Shown: positions 26,566 through 34,830 of the stretch, piece after piece
Layout: each line of letters begins with the position of its first letter
Position numbering within the stretch: the stretch's first letter is position 1
Assembly (NCBI GenBank): GCA_910578215.1
Contig: CAJTPH010000023.1
Location: 1 to 64,000 of the forward strand
Reading direction: 5' to 3'
Source of the DNA: an uncultured Acetatifactor sp.
Lineage (GTDB): Bacteria; Bacillota; Clostridia; Lachnospirales; Lachnospiraceae
DNA length: 64,000 nt
Notes under the pieces: generated by a model
The model's input: only the letters and a program-made list of their open reading frames with translations
Databases searched by the model: none
What the model was told of the DNA's origin: nothing
Position numbers and translations under genes: made by a program

Positions 26566-27291
26566 CTAACAATACAGATAAGCTATATTATGTGAGCTTA
26601 TCCAATTTCTTTCGTATTTTGCAGCGGTATTCAGCGGATGTATAAGGATAGCGGTATCCTCCAGGGGATAAGACAATCCCTGTTCCCCGTGCGTCAAAAA
26701 CTGAAAGGAATTCTTCTTCATATAGATATTATATTCCTCCACATATGCCGGCGTACGTCTAATATGCTTATTGCGATGAGGATATACGCAATTACCGCTT
26801 CTGATTGTGCTTCTCAGAGTCATCAAATCCACAGGATTTCCTTCCTCATCGCATATGATGGAATTACATGCGGGATCAACCGTTATCCACTGCGCTCTTT
26901 CTTCATCATATACATGATTTAACGCATGGCATTCCGTATCCAATGGGTCCTCCGATAAGCACCACACTGCCTTGCTCTTAAAATCTAATGCAAGCAGAAT
27001 ATCATTTAACATAATGGCATAGCAGGCGCAATTAGGGGAATATCCCGCCTTACATTTCTCAAAAATTTCAAAACCGTTGTGATTTTGAAAATCCTCGTAA
27101 AACGGTTTTCCCGGTGTAAATTGATTATACAGCCAGTATACAATGTGGTATAAGTTTATTTTCTTGCCCTCATGCATATACACAAGCCTGTACTTCTGAC
27201 AAAATGCATCAAACTCTTTTTCGGTTATATAATGATATACACACGGATCGATATCACTGAAGTCCCTGATAAAATCTGCGTTCTGTGCCAT
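26566..27291 (-). CDS. Transglutaminase-like protein of the peptide island
   Basis: A 241-residue soluble protein with the transglutaminase-like triad in order: Cys in SPNCACYAIMLND (about 105-117), His in CHALNHVYDE (about 142-151) and Asp in ITVDPACN (about 157-164). The family includes cysteine proteases, peptide N-glycanase-like enzymes and amide-forming enzymes. Its place directly after the precursor gene suggests a part in peptide maturation, such as cross-linking, amide formation or cleavage. GGGAGAG lies 6 bases before the ATG. Which reaction it performs cannot be decided from sequence. Confidence 0.75.
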   Translation of the reverse strand: MAQNADFIRDFSDIDPCVYHYITEKEFDAFCQKYRLVYMHEGKKINLYHIVYWLYNQFTPGKPFYEDFQNHNGFEIFEKCKAGYSPNCACYAIMLNDILLALDFKSKAVWCLSEDPLDTECHALNHVYDEERAQWITVDPACNSIICDEEGNPVDLMTLRSTIRSGNCVYPHRNKHIRRTPAYVEEYNIYMKKNSFQFLTHGEQGLSYPLEDTAILIHPLNTAAKYERNWISSHNIAYLYC

Positions 27292-27327
27292 TACATCTCT
27301 CCCTGTTCCAGAAACATTTTATTATCA

Positions 27328-27354
27328 AGCAGAACACCTTTAGGGTGTTCTGCT
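27328..27354 (-). other. Hairpin after the precursor-peptide gene
   Basis: A perfect 11-bp stem (AGCAGAACACC and its complement) with a 5-base loop lies 62 bases past the precursor stop codon and 37 bases before the transglutaminase-like start. The minus strand then reads TGATAATAAAATG, so it is at most a leaky terminator. Such a stem after a precursor gene commonly raises precursor transcript relative to enzyme transcript. Confidence 0.55.
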
Positions 27355-27415
27355 CATGATTTATGACGATTTAAAAATATATCTAACCTCTAAAATTCCA
27401 CCCTAGAATCTAATA

Positions 27416-27538
27416 TTACTTACCCTTGGACTGCGTTTGGCAGCCGAAGCAGTTTGTGTTGCTCCCGCCCTCTTTTGTGTCGTATAAAAACACCTTCTTT
27501 ATCATTTTTTGGCCGGGCTTTACTAATTTTTTCTTCAT
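27416..27538 (-). CDS. Candidate precursor peptide (40 aa) for the radical SAM system
   Basis: A 40-residue peptide, found by translating the gap between the acyl-carrier-like and transglutaminase-like genes. It begins MKKKLVKPGQKM and ends NTNCFGCQTQSKGK. A basic N-terminal half leads into a short Gly/Ser/Asn/Thr-rich tail with a single CFGC motif, which is a typical leader-plus-core layout. An ideal GGAGG lies 7 bases before this ATG; another ATG two codons upstream would be too close to it. The gene sits between maturation genes and is followed by a hairpin. It is probably the substrate of the radical SAM enzyme at its Cys or neighbouring residues. Confidence 0.72.
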   Translation of the reverse strand: MKKKLVKPGQKMIKKVFLYDTKEGGSNTNCFGCQTQSKGK

Positions 27539-27664
27539 TTCCATTCCTCCTTCATTTCAACCACAGAGTCAGCCTTACTTGTCACAAAATCAACAGCCCA
27601 GCTGCAAGCAACGGAGTATGTGCCCCTCGCGGCGGTCAACTAAGCTGCAATAAAATTAATATAT

Positions 27665-27901
27665 TCATAAATCGTCCACTAAATCCTTAAGCCGCTCTGC
27701 CAGATTCATCGTATTCCCCAAATTTTGAATGGACAAAAACGCATCCGGCAGCTCTATATCCAATATTTCTTCAATACCTATGACTATATTAATAAAAGTA
27801 ATAGAATCCGGAATATAGTCAATTAACGGCGCCTGATAGTCATCCACCAATAAGCCGTTCTCCACAAAAACCGTATTTATTTTTTCCAGAATATTATTCA
27901 T
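27665..27901 (-). CDS. Acyl-carrier-like protein of the peptide maturation system
   Basis: A 78-residue acidic helical protein of acyl-carrier type. The attachment motif is PDSITFIN, with S33 in the phosphopantetheine position (DSI in place of the usual DSL). It resembles the acyl-carrier-related proteins that I recall next to Clostridium Cys-rich-peptide radical SAM maturases (family TIGR04069). It lies 15 bases after the radical SAM gene. It might carry an acyl or peptidyl intermediate, or act only as a binding partner; a phosphopantetheinyl transferase is not encoded nearby. Confidence 0.78.
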   Translation of the reverse strand: MNNILEKINTVFVENGLLVDDYQAPLIDYIPDSITFINIVIGIEEILDIELPDAFLSIQNLGNTMNLAERLKDLVDDL

Positions 27902-27916
27902 ATACTGTCTGTCTCC

Positions 27917-29311
27917 TTATAGCTCTATTTCGTCAATATAGTGATATTTGGCGTTGCACTTATCCAATAATGACAATATTTCCCCGCATGCATATTTTGC
28001 TATGTAACAGTTCTTGGATTGTGTTTGATTTAATACCTGACCCGACACGCAATAGGACTTTAAACATTGGCCCATTAAATAGCATTTTTCACACTCCGAA
28101 TCCTCCAGGTATTGAGTGCTCCACATACCGGTTTTTCCATAATCCAGTTCCATTTCCCCTGTAGTCAATAATTGACCCACAAGATTGTTTCCGCCTGTGT
28201 CCGCACATGTACACTTATTAATGCTCCCATCCGGATTAATGACAAAATGATTTATCCTGGAAGCATAGCATATGGAAGACTGCGTTAAATCAGAATAATG
28301 CATTAGATAATTAAGATCATATTTTGATTCTGTAAGTTTATTAAATATGTCAGCAAACCCCTGCTTTTCGTCTAATAAATGATCCCTGAATCCGTCGATG
28401 CTGTCCCCGCCCCAATCGAAAACAGGGCGGAAAAAGAAGCCGAACCGCGAGTCGTCTCCAAAACGGCTGCTCATGTCGGCAACATAATCCTCCAGGCGCA
28501 CAAACAGCTCCTTTGAAACATTTGTGCGTATGTTGACAATAAAATCCTTCGTCCTGGCAATCGTCTTGATATCCTCTAAATTCCGTATAATTCTTTCATA
28601 GGAGCCTTTTCCGTCCGCTAGATATCTTTGCTTATCATGCATATCCTTCAAGCCGTCAACCGTGATAAAATATCTGCGCACCCCGCTTGACAGCAGCTTT
28701 TCAAATAATCCCTTTGACAGCAGATAACCATTGCTTGTTATGGAGCTTTTAAAGGTTTTGTAACGCATGGCGCATATCTTCTTTATCTCATTGTTCATAT
28801 AAAGAATGGATTCCGAGCACAACAGCGGCTCTCCCCCAAACCAGGATATCTGCACTCCCGTGTAACGGGATATGTTCTTTTTTATAAATTTGATAATGGC
28901 ATCCTGCAGCTCCCTGCCAAGTATCATTCCCTTCTCATGATCCTGATAGCAATAAGGGCATCTGCAGTTACATCTAAAGGTCGGCACGATGGTCAATCCC
29001 AAATCTGAATCGCCTATCTCTTTTAAATATTGCGCATGCGCCGCATAACCCTCATGATAATCCTGTTTTACCAGAAACCCGTCCTTTACCAGCCTGTATT
29101 CCTTTAAAGCGCTGTTTATCTCCACTCCCTCTGTGCCTTTTAAAATTTTCTCGGCCTTTTGTTTAAATCGAAGCGGTATCTCTATAATTTTTCGCGACAG
29201 GGAATTATAGACCAGCCAGCCGCCGTCTTTTGCTTCCTGAATATAGTTGTATCTTGAAGCGACGTACTTCTCATTTTTTTCCGTCTGCAGCTCATCGTGC
29301 GTAGAACTCAT
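27917..29311 (-). CDS. Radical SAM/SPASM peptide maturase (CcpM-like)
   Basis: A 464-residue enzyme. The first 100 residues look like a precursor-recognition (RRE-like) region. The radical SAM cluster motif is C114-x3-C118-x2-C121 (CNCRCPYC), followed by WFGGEPLL. The C-terminal SPASM domain is Cys-rich (CTCADTGG, CEKCYLMGQC, YCVSG, NCYIAKYAC) and would bind auxiliary Fe-S clusters. Such enzymes install thioether, C-C or other radical-based changes on a peptide. It is the first gene of the island operon, 78 bases after a predicted start site. The neighbours suggest the CcpM group, but this is by recall only. Confidence 0.87.
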   Translation of the reverse strand: MSSTHDELQTEKNEKYVASRYNYIQEAKDGGWLVYNSLSRKIIEIPLRFKQKAEKILKGTEGVEINSALKEYRLVKDGFLVKQDYHEGYAAHAQYLKEIGDSDLGLTIVPTFRCNCRCPYCYQDHEKGMILGRELQDAIIKFIKKNISRYTGVQISWFGGEPLLCSESILYMNNEIKKICAMRYKTFKSSITSNGYLLSKGLFEKLLSSGVRRYFITVDGLKDMHDKQRYLADGKGSYERIIRNLEDIKTIARTKDFIVNIRTNVSKELFVRLEDYVADMSSRFGDDSRFGFFFRPVFDWGGDSIDGFRDHLLDEKQGFADIFNKLTESKYDLNYLMHYSDLTQSSICYASRINHFVINPDGSINKCTCADTGGNNLVGQLLTTGEMELDYGKTGMWSTQYLEDSECEKCYLMGQCLKSYCVSGQVLNQTQSKNCYIAKYACGEILSLLDKCNAKYHYIDEIEL

Positions 29312-29396
29312 TTTCCCTGCCGTATGGTGTCAGTAGAAACAAAAACACCATATCCCCTTCTCTTTATATTACATTACATAGATATCTTTAAGCCAC
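29312..29396 (-). other. Leader of the peptide-island operon
   Basis: Roughly 80 bases between the predicted start site and the maturase ATG. It holds a weak hairpin (TGGTGT...ACACCA) and a possible 19-codon frame behind AAGGGG that overlaps the maturase start; I regard that frame as chance. Confidence 0.35.
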
Positions 29397-29425
29397 ACTA
29401 TATCACATTATTTTAATACTGTCAA
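29397..29425 (-). promoter_or_regulatory. Strong promoter of the peptide-island operon
   Basis: TTGACA (29420-29425), exact 17-base spacer, TATAGT (29397-29402). The flanks are very AT-rich. Upstream, around 29430-29450, lies a partly symmetrical AT-rich segment that could bind a regulator. The remaining 29426-29607 stretch is about 80% AT with no gene. Confidence 0.72.
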
Positions 29426-29607
29426 CACTATTTAGTAATATAATATTGAGTTTTTAACCCCAAGATCTCGACAACAGCATTTTAAATATCAATATATTAT
29501 ATGAATATTTTATAAGAATATATTTTGAACAATTGATTTGTTATATAGATGGAACCGATATTTCCGGCTATCTCAGATTTCCGGCTATTTCAGACAAGTA
29601 AAGAGAA

Positions 29608-29629
29608 GGCGCTGCAAAATTACAGCGCC
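29608..29629 (-). terminator. Terminator overlapping the response-regulator stop codon
   Basis: GGCGCTG and its complement form a stem whose loop contains the TAA stop codon of the NarL-type regulator; TTCTCTTTACTT follows on the minus strand. It separates the ABC/two-component operon from the peptide-island promoter. Confidence 0.65.
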
Positions 29630-30267
29630 CCGTCCTTAAGCCATCTTACGGCAATCTGGGTCCTGTGCTCAAGCCCCGTTTTCTCCAGGATGGCGCTGAT
29701 ATGGTTTCTAACCGTGCCGTTTGAAATATACAGCCTGTCGGCGATCTCCTGATTGGACAGCCCCTCGGCGATCAGCCTTACAATATCCGTCTCCCGGGGC
29801 GAGAGCAGCGCGAAGCAGCCGCAGGCGCTTCCCTGCCCGGCTATCCGTTCACGGATGACCCTTAGAATGTCCTCCTGAAAAACCGTGCCGCCCGTGGCAA
29901 CGGTCCTTACGGAATTAAGAATACGCTCTGCAGGACTGTTTTTTAATATATAGCCGCTTATGCCGCTTTTCAGGGCGCGCATAATAAAATCCTCCTCGTC
30001 AAAGGTGGTGAGCAGAAGCGGGACGGAGAGCCCTTCCGCAAGAATTCTTTCCGCAGCGGTGATGCCGTCGCAGCCGGACATCCTGATATCGAGCAGCGCC
30101 ACGTCCGGGCGGATTTTCCTGCAGATCTCAAACGCCTCATTGCCGTCCGCCGCCTCTCCCGCCACACACATATCCTGCTGGGACGATAGAATCATTTTCA
30201 AACCCTCGCGGATAATCGGATCGTCATCCGCTATCAAAAGCCTGAGCATATATCTGCCTCCTTTCAC
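29620..30267 (-). CDS. NarL/LuxR-family response regulator
   Basis: A 215-residue regulator with a receiver domain (acidic DDD at the N-terminus, phospho-acceptor in DVALLDIRM at about residue 55, Lys in SGYILKNSPAE) and a C-terminal LuxR helix-turn-helix (LSPRETDIVRLIAEGLSNQE, then NGTVRNHISAIL). It overlaps the kinase gene by 4 bases and is the last gene of the ABC-exporter operon, which it likely activates. Confidence 0.93.
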   Translation of the reverse strand: MKGGRYMLRLLIADDDPIIREGLKMILSSQQDMCVAGEAADGNEAFEICRKIRPDVALLDIRMSGCDGITAAERILAEGLSVPLLLTTFDEEDFIMRALKSGISGYILKNSPAERILNSVRTVATGGTVFQEDILRVIRERIAGQGSACGCFALLSPRETDIVRLIAEGLSNQEIADRLYISNGTVRNHISAILEKTGLEHRTQIAVRWLKDGAL

Positions 30268-31397
30268 AGCCTGAAAATATTGATGACTTTAAAGCCCGGC
30301 GCCTGGCTTTCACAGATACACTGCCCGCCGTAAAGCGCCGTCCGCTCCTCCATTGCCTCAAGCCCCATCCCCTTGGTAAAATCGCCGCTTTCGCCGTTGT
30401 CATAAAACTCCGCGCGGATAATTTTGTTATAGATACGGATGCGGAACTCAAATCTGCCGGCGTTTGAATGCTTCACCGTGTTTGTCAGCGTCTCCGTGAG
30501 ATTTTCTCTCAGGCAGCCCCATATCTGGGGCATTACCTTTTCGGTATCTCCCTCCACGGAAAGCTCCGTCTTTATCCCGTAGGTGAGCTCGAAGCGCTCC
30601 AGCATCTCCCTAAAGTCCGTTATGCCCGCGTCGCTCCTTTTGGGGCGCTCCTCCCGCAGGGCTTCCCGTATGCTGTCCACGCTGCCGCGCAGATTTTCTA
30701 TGGCGGTTTCCAGGCTTTGCCGCGCCTGTTCGGGATTATTTTTGATATTGAGCCTCACGCCCTCCAAGAGTATGATGCTGCCCGAAATGCCATGTCCCAG
30801 CCTGTCGTGGATACGGGCGGAAAACCGGCTGCGTTCCTCTAAGGAGACGGCGCTTCTCACTGTTTTTATATAACCCTTCAGCTCGGCTATTTTATCGTTT
30901 TGTGCCGATATAGTTTCCCGCAGCTCCTCCGAAAGGCTCCTGTAACGCTCCAGCCTGTCCGCCATGTATCTTCCGAACCCTCCCGACGCCGTAAGGATAA
31001 GCGCGGTGATTCCCGCATAAAAATCCGGGGTAAAAATAAAAGCCGTAAGCGCCGCCGCGGCCGCCGAAATAACGTAGAAATAGCCGTCCGTGCAGACCGG
31101 CTCAACAAGCTGAAACAGCAGCATCAGCAAAAGCGGAAAGTAAACGGCAGGACCACAGATAAAGCAGCCGGCTGTCTCCGCGGACAGGCAGGCCAGCCCG
31201 GCCCATCTTCTCCGAAGGGCTTCCGCCGGCCTGCGGCGGATTCTTTGATGCAAAAGAAAGTCTGTCAGAAAAAGACAGCAAAAGGCGAGTGCCCGGACCG
31301 CATTCAAGCCGTCCGGTGCATTCGCCCATGTTTCATATGCCGTGACCGCCGCCAGCGCGGTCAGCTTCAAGGTCAAATAAAAGGTGTTTTTATACAT
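30264..31397 (-). CDS. NarL-partner sensor histidine kinase (HisKA_3)
   Basis: A 377-residue kinase. About five membrane helices fill residues 8-145 without an extracytoplasmic domain. A coiled coil leads to the HisKA_3 motif RSRFSARIHDRLGHGISG (about 192-209, His in IHDRLGH). A HATPase domain follows with an N-box (ENLTETLTNTVKHS) and GMGLEAMEER. Kinases of this shape often sense membrane stress or antimicrobial peptides and control an adjacent ABC exporter, which fits the neighbours. Confidence 0.9.
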   Translation of the reverse strand: MYKNTFYLTLKLTALAAVTAYETWANAPDGLNAVRALAFCCLFLTDFLLHQRIRRRPAEALRRRWAGLACLSAETAGCFICGPAVYFPLLLMLLFQLVEPVCTDGYFYVISAAAAALTAFIFTPDFYAGITALILTASGGFGRYMADRLERYRSLSEELRETISAQNDKIAELKGYIKTVRSAVSLEERSRFSARIHDRLGHGISGSIILLEGVRLNIKNNPEQARQSLETAIENLRGSVDSIREALREERPKRSDAGITDFREMLERFELTYGIKTELSVEGDTEKVMPQIWGCLRENLTETLTNTVKHSNAGRFEFRIRIYNKIIRAEFYDNGESGDFTKGMGLEAMEERTALYGGQCICESQAPGFKVINIFRL

Positions 31398-31413
31398 TTC
31401 GTTGTCAGCTTAT

Positions 31414-32571
31414 TTAATTGTTTTTCTTTGAGAATATAACCGCCGAAATCAGGTAAACCAGCAGAGCAAAGAGCGCAAGTATGCACAGCCGGCTGAAATA
31501 TCCGTAGCCGGAGCTGCCGCCGTCCCTGAGCATGCTCATAAACCAATGCTGCGGGAAAATCTTCGCCACGTTCCCCACCGCGCCCAGACCGTCGGCAATG
31601 GGAAACCACGCGCCGCCCAGCATGCATCCGAAGGTAGTGTAGCCTATGCCCACCGTAAACAGAGTCTGCTTTGAATGAATCAGCAGCGCAAGCATAACGG
31701 ACAGCCCTACGGAAAACAGGACAAACAGCTCGCATGCCCCAAGGACTATCCCCTGGGGAACGGATATATCCCTGTGGGCGGAATATGCGTACACCGTAAA
31801 TACAACGTTTATGATCGTTCCGCAGATTATGCCGCAAAGAGCCGTTCCGACGATATACTCCCCCGGCCTTATGGGCGAACAGACGATACGGCTGTACGTT
31901 CCCTGCTGCCTGTCGGTGATAATGGAATTGGAGACAAAAAGGGTCACTCCCATGATGCTCATAAGCATAAAGCCCTCCGCAAAGACAAACGCGGAAAGTG
32001 TGTTTACCCCTCTGTCCTTATTTTCATAGACCCTGACCTGGCCCACGCTCACATCCGCGGACAGCATCCGCGAAAACATTTCGGCGTTTCCTCCCGCGGC
32101 GTCCGCATACAGCCTGACGCTCTGCATATAGGAGTTTAAGTATACCTCGATAAACGAAGCGTTTTCATAGTCGTCCAGAGTGGTTATGACAAGCTCCCTG
32201 ACACTGCCCCTTGCCGCATCGTCGTAAAATCCCTGCGGAACCTCTATTATAGCAGAAATATCCCTGTCAATCAACAGCTTCGCCTGAAGCTCATAGTCAT
32301 TTTCAAGAACCACCTCCATGCCGAGGGTATTTTCCAGATAATTTTTCAGGTTCCCGGAAAGAGGGCTGTTATCCCTGTCGATGAGCCCGGTTTTTATTTT
32401 GTCGGAGATCACTATCATATCGGCGTCCTTATCCCCCTTTGAGCCCTCCCCGCCGGAAGACACAAGAGCTTCAAAAATAACCGCCATAAATACCGCCGCC
32501 ATTACCGCCACAAAAAGCATCAGCATGCCTCTCCTGACGCTGTTTACAAAAATAAGCAGAATATTTTTCAC
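31414..32571 (-). CDS. ABC-2-type permease subunit (second)
   Basis: A 385-residue ABC-2 permease. One N-terminal helix (about 13-33) is followed by a large extracytoplasmic domain (about 35-200) and five C-terminal helices (about 205-382). This is the YhgE/YadH-like layout of drug and peptide exporters. It starts with GTG, overlapping the previous permease by 4 bases, with GGAGG upstream. It works with the next permease and the ATPase as one exporter. Confidence 0.85.
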   Translation of the reverse strand: MKNILLIFVNSVRRGMLMLFVAVMAAVFMAVIFEALVSSGGEGSKGDKDADMIVISDKIKTGLIDRDNSPLSGNLKNYLENTLGMEVVLENDYELQAKLLIDRDISAIIEVPQGFYDDAARGSVRELVITTLDDYENASFIEVYLNSYMQSVRLYADAAGGNAEMFSRMLSADVSVGQVRVYENKDRGVNTLSAFVFAEGFMLMSIMGVTLFVSNSIITDRQQGTYSRIVCSPIRPGEYIVGTALCGIICGTIINVVFTVYAYSAHRDISVPQGIVLGACELFVLFSVGLSVMLALLIHSKQTLFTVGIGYTTFGCMLGGAWFPIADGLGAVGNVAKIFPQHWFMSMLRDGGSSGYGYFSRLCILALFALLVYLISAVIFSKKNN

Positions 32572-33680
32572 GATTTTTTCCTCCCGGCGCCTGCCTTAAT
32601 CCTCCCCATGACAAGTACTGCGGCAAAAACGGCCAGAGAGACCGCAATCACGCGAAACGCCCTCTGGGTTTTTCCGAATACCGTCAAATCAAACGCTGCC
32701 CTCTGAATCACATACATGGGTAAATATTCGGTTAAGCCCGGAACATGAATGTCCATGGCAAAGGTGCCCGAGAAAAACATTGCCAGCCACAGCGCCGGCA
32801 TAATCACAAAGCCTGTGGGAATATGCGGAAACAGCAGATTCAAAAACACTCCCAAGGACAGCGCCGCCAGGGATGCGCTTATAAACATTGCCGCAAGCAG
32901 AAGATTCCCGGAGAACCCGCTGCAGTAATGGGCCCCGAAAAGCAGCGTGCTTGCAAGCATGACAGACAGGATCTGAACCAGCACCATGGGCATGGAGCCT
33001 ATGATCTTGCCGAAAAACACCGCCGCCCTGCTCACGGGGGAGGCATCCAGGCGGATTATGGTGGCATTTGCATGCTCGCTCTCATACACCCCCGCTCCTC
33101 CGATACAGCTTCCCATAAACAGAATCATGACCGTCATTGTCACGGCATAGTAATCCATCATGGAGCGGTTTGTGCCCAGATCCTTATGGAGCACAAGACT
33201 GCCGCCCTCCCCGCCTGCGGTCATCCGGATATCCGCCAGCGCCCCCGGATTTTCCATGGCCACCGACACATATGCCGCCGCATTCCAATTATAGCTGTCG
33301 AAAACTGCCTTCACCGTCCGGTTTTTTATTTTGTCCCTGCCGCCGTGAATAAGGATATCCCAACCGTCCAGCTCCACCGCCGCGGAATAAACCTCCGTGT
33401 CAAAGCCGCTTATCTCGTCCGCGCTTAATTTTTCCGCCGTCAGCACGCCCTCATCCTCCAGAGAGCTTATATAGCCCTCTAAGGCAGCTGCGGCATACGC
33501 TTCCCCGCCGTCGGCGCAGTATGCAAGCTTAAGCTCTCCTACAGCCTTATCGGACGACTCCACGGATTCCAGAAAGGTTCCCAGAAAGAACACACAGGCG
33601 CAGGGAAAAAATATGGTAAAAAACAGATTAGAGCCGTTTCTTATAAAAGAGCGGGCTTCATTCATAATTATACTCAGCAT
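32568..33680 (-). CDS. ABC-2-type permease subunit (first)
   Basis: About 370 residues with the same plan as its partner: an N-terminal helix (about 15-38), a large outer domain and five to six C-terminal helices. The ATG at 33680 has GAGG 8 bases upstream; a GTG three codons earlier overlaps the ATPase stop and is an alternative. Translational coupling to the ATPase gene is likely in either case. Confidence 0.85.
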   Translation of the reverse strand: MLSIIMNEARSFIRNGSNLFFTIFFPCACVFFLGTFLESVESSDKAVGELKLAYCADGGEAYAAAALEGYISSLEDEGVLTAEKLSADEISGFDTEVYSAAVELDGWDILIHGGRDKIKNRTVKAVFDSYNWNAAAYVSVAMENPGALADIRMTAGGEGGSLVLHKDLGTNRSMMDYYAVTMTVMILFMGSCIGGAGVYESEHANATIIRLDASPVSRAAVFFGKIIGSMPMVLVQILSVMLASTLLFGAHYCSGFSGNLLLAAMFISASLAALSLGVFLNLLFPHIPTGFVIMPALWLAMFFSGTFAMDIHVPGLTEYLPMYVIQRAAFDLTVFGKTQRAFRVIAVSLAVFAAVLVMGRIKAGAGRKKS

Positions 33681-33685
33681 GCCCG

Positions 33686-34633
33686 TCACCTCAGCTCTCT
33701 GCCTGTCATGGCGATAAACACATCCTCAAGGTTCATGGACTGTGACGAAAAGCCCGCTACGGGCAGACCCCGCTTCTGCATGCGCTCAAGAATAAAGGTA
33801 TAGTCGCGGCAGATGCTGCCCACCTCCAAAGCGATCTCGTTATCGTTCATCCGTCCGCTCCTTACGTCTGGGAGCTTTGTAAGCTCGGCGATAAAGCCTT
33901 CGCTGTCGAAATCCGCGGGCGCCTGCGTCTGGATTTTGATGGATTTGCTCTCGCTTACAAGGGCAATCAGCTCCGCCTCCGTCCCACAGGCCACCAGCTG
34001 ACCGTGATCAATGATGGCGATGCGGTCGCAGAGCTCCTCCACCTCGTTCATATAATGGGAGGTATATATCACCGTCGCCCCCCGCTCCCGCAGGGTCCTG
34101 ACGGAATTCAGGATATGCTCTCTTGACTGGGCGTCCACGCCCACGGTCGGCTCATCCATAATGATCAGCCTTGGATTGTGGGCGATTCCGCAGGCAATGT
34201 TTAAGCGGCGCTGCATTCCTCCCGACATCCTCTTTGGCTTCATTTTGGCCCGGTCGGACAGCCCCACGAATTTCAGAGCTTCGTTTGCCGCATCGTTCAG
34301 CTCCCTGCCCTTCAGCCCGTAAAGCGAGGCAAAAAAGCGAACGTTCTCCACCGCGGAAAGAAAAGGATACAAGGCTATCTCCTGCGGCACCATGCCTATC
34401 ATCCGTTTTATTTGACCCCTGCTTTTTACCAGATCCGCGCCGTCGACGGTGACGCTTCCCTTTCCGAAATCGGAGAGGGAATTGATCACGTTCATGGTGG
34501 TGGACTTTCCTGCGCCGTTCGGCCCCAACAGCCCGAAAATCTCGCCCTCATAAACCGAAAAGCTGAGATTATCCACGGCGCAGAAATCCCCGTAATTTTT
34601 CACCAGATTTTTTACAGTAAGAAATTCTTTCAT
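33686..34633 (-). CDS. ABC transporter ATPase (DrrA/CcmA-like)
   Basis: About 315 residues with Walker A GPNGAGKST, Q-loop in GMVPQEIALYPF, signature MSGGMQRRLN and Walker B LIIMDEPTVGVD, plus a C-terminal 90-residue extension as in drug-export ATPases. It is the first gene of a five-gene operon (ATPase, two permeases, kinase, regulator). The ATG at 34633 has GGGGG about 7 bases upstream; the longer frame starts with a GTG inside that region. Confidence 0.92.
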   Translation of the reverse strand: MKEFLTVKNLVKNYGDFCAVDNLSFSVYEGEIFGLLGPNGAGKSTTMNVINSLSDFGKGSVTVDGADLVKSRGQIKRMIGMVPQEIALYPFLSAVENVRFFASLYGLKGRELNDAANEALKFVGLSDRAKMKPKRMSGGMQRRLNIACGIAHNPRLIIMDEPTVGVDAQSREHILNSVRTLRERGATVIYTSHYMNEVEELCDRIAIIDHGQLVACGTEAELIALVSESKSIKIQTQAPADFDSEGFIAELTKLPDVRSGRMNDNEIALEVGSICRDYTFILERMQKRGLPVAGFSSQSMNLEDVFIAMTGRELR

Positions 34634-34830
34634 GCCTGTTCCCCCTGTGCGCACGTTATTTGTTAAAGACCGAAACGGTTTGCGCCGTTCACACTACAGG
34701 TATAACACAGCGGGCGGCAAAGGAGAAGTGACTTTTGATAGATTTTGGGGATTACATTTGTCATAACAGAAGTATGGACCGCTGAAACGCGGACGATGCG
34801 CAGAAGAAGGACCGCGCCTCCGGGCCGTTC

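Noticed and set aside
27545..27664. A second precursor peptide gene
   Set aside because: All frames stop within about ten codons or lack a ribosome site; no Cys motif is repeated.
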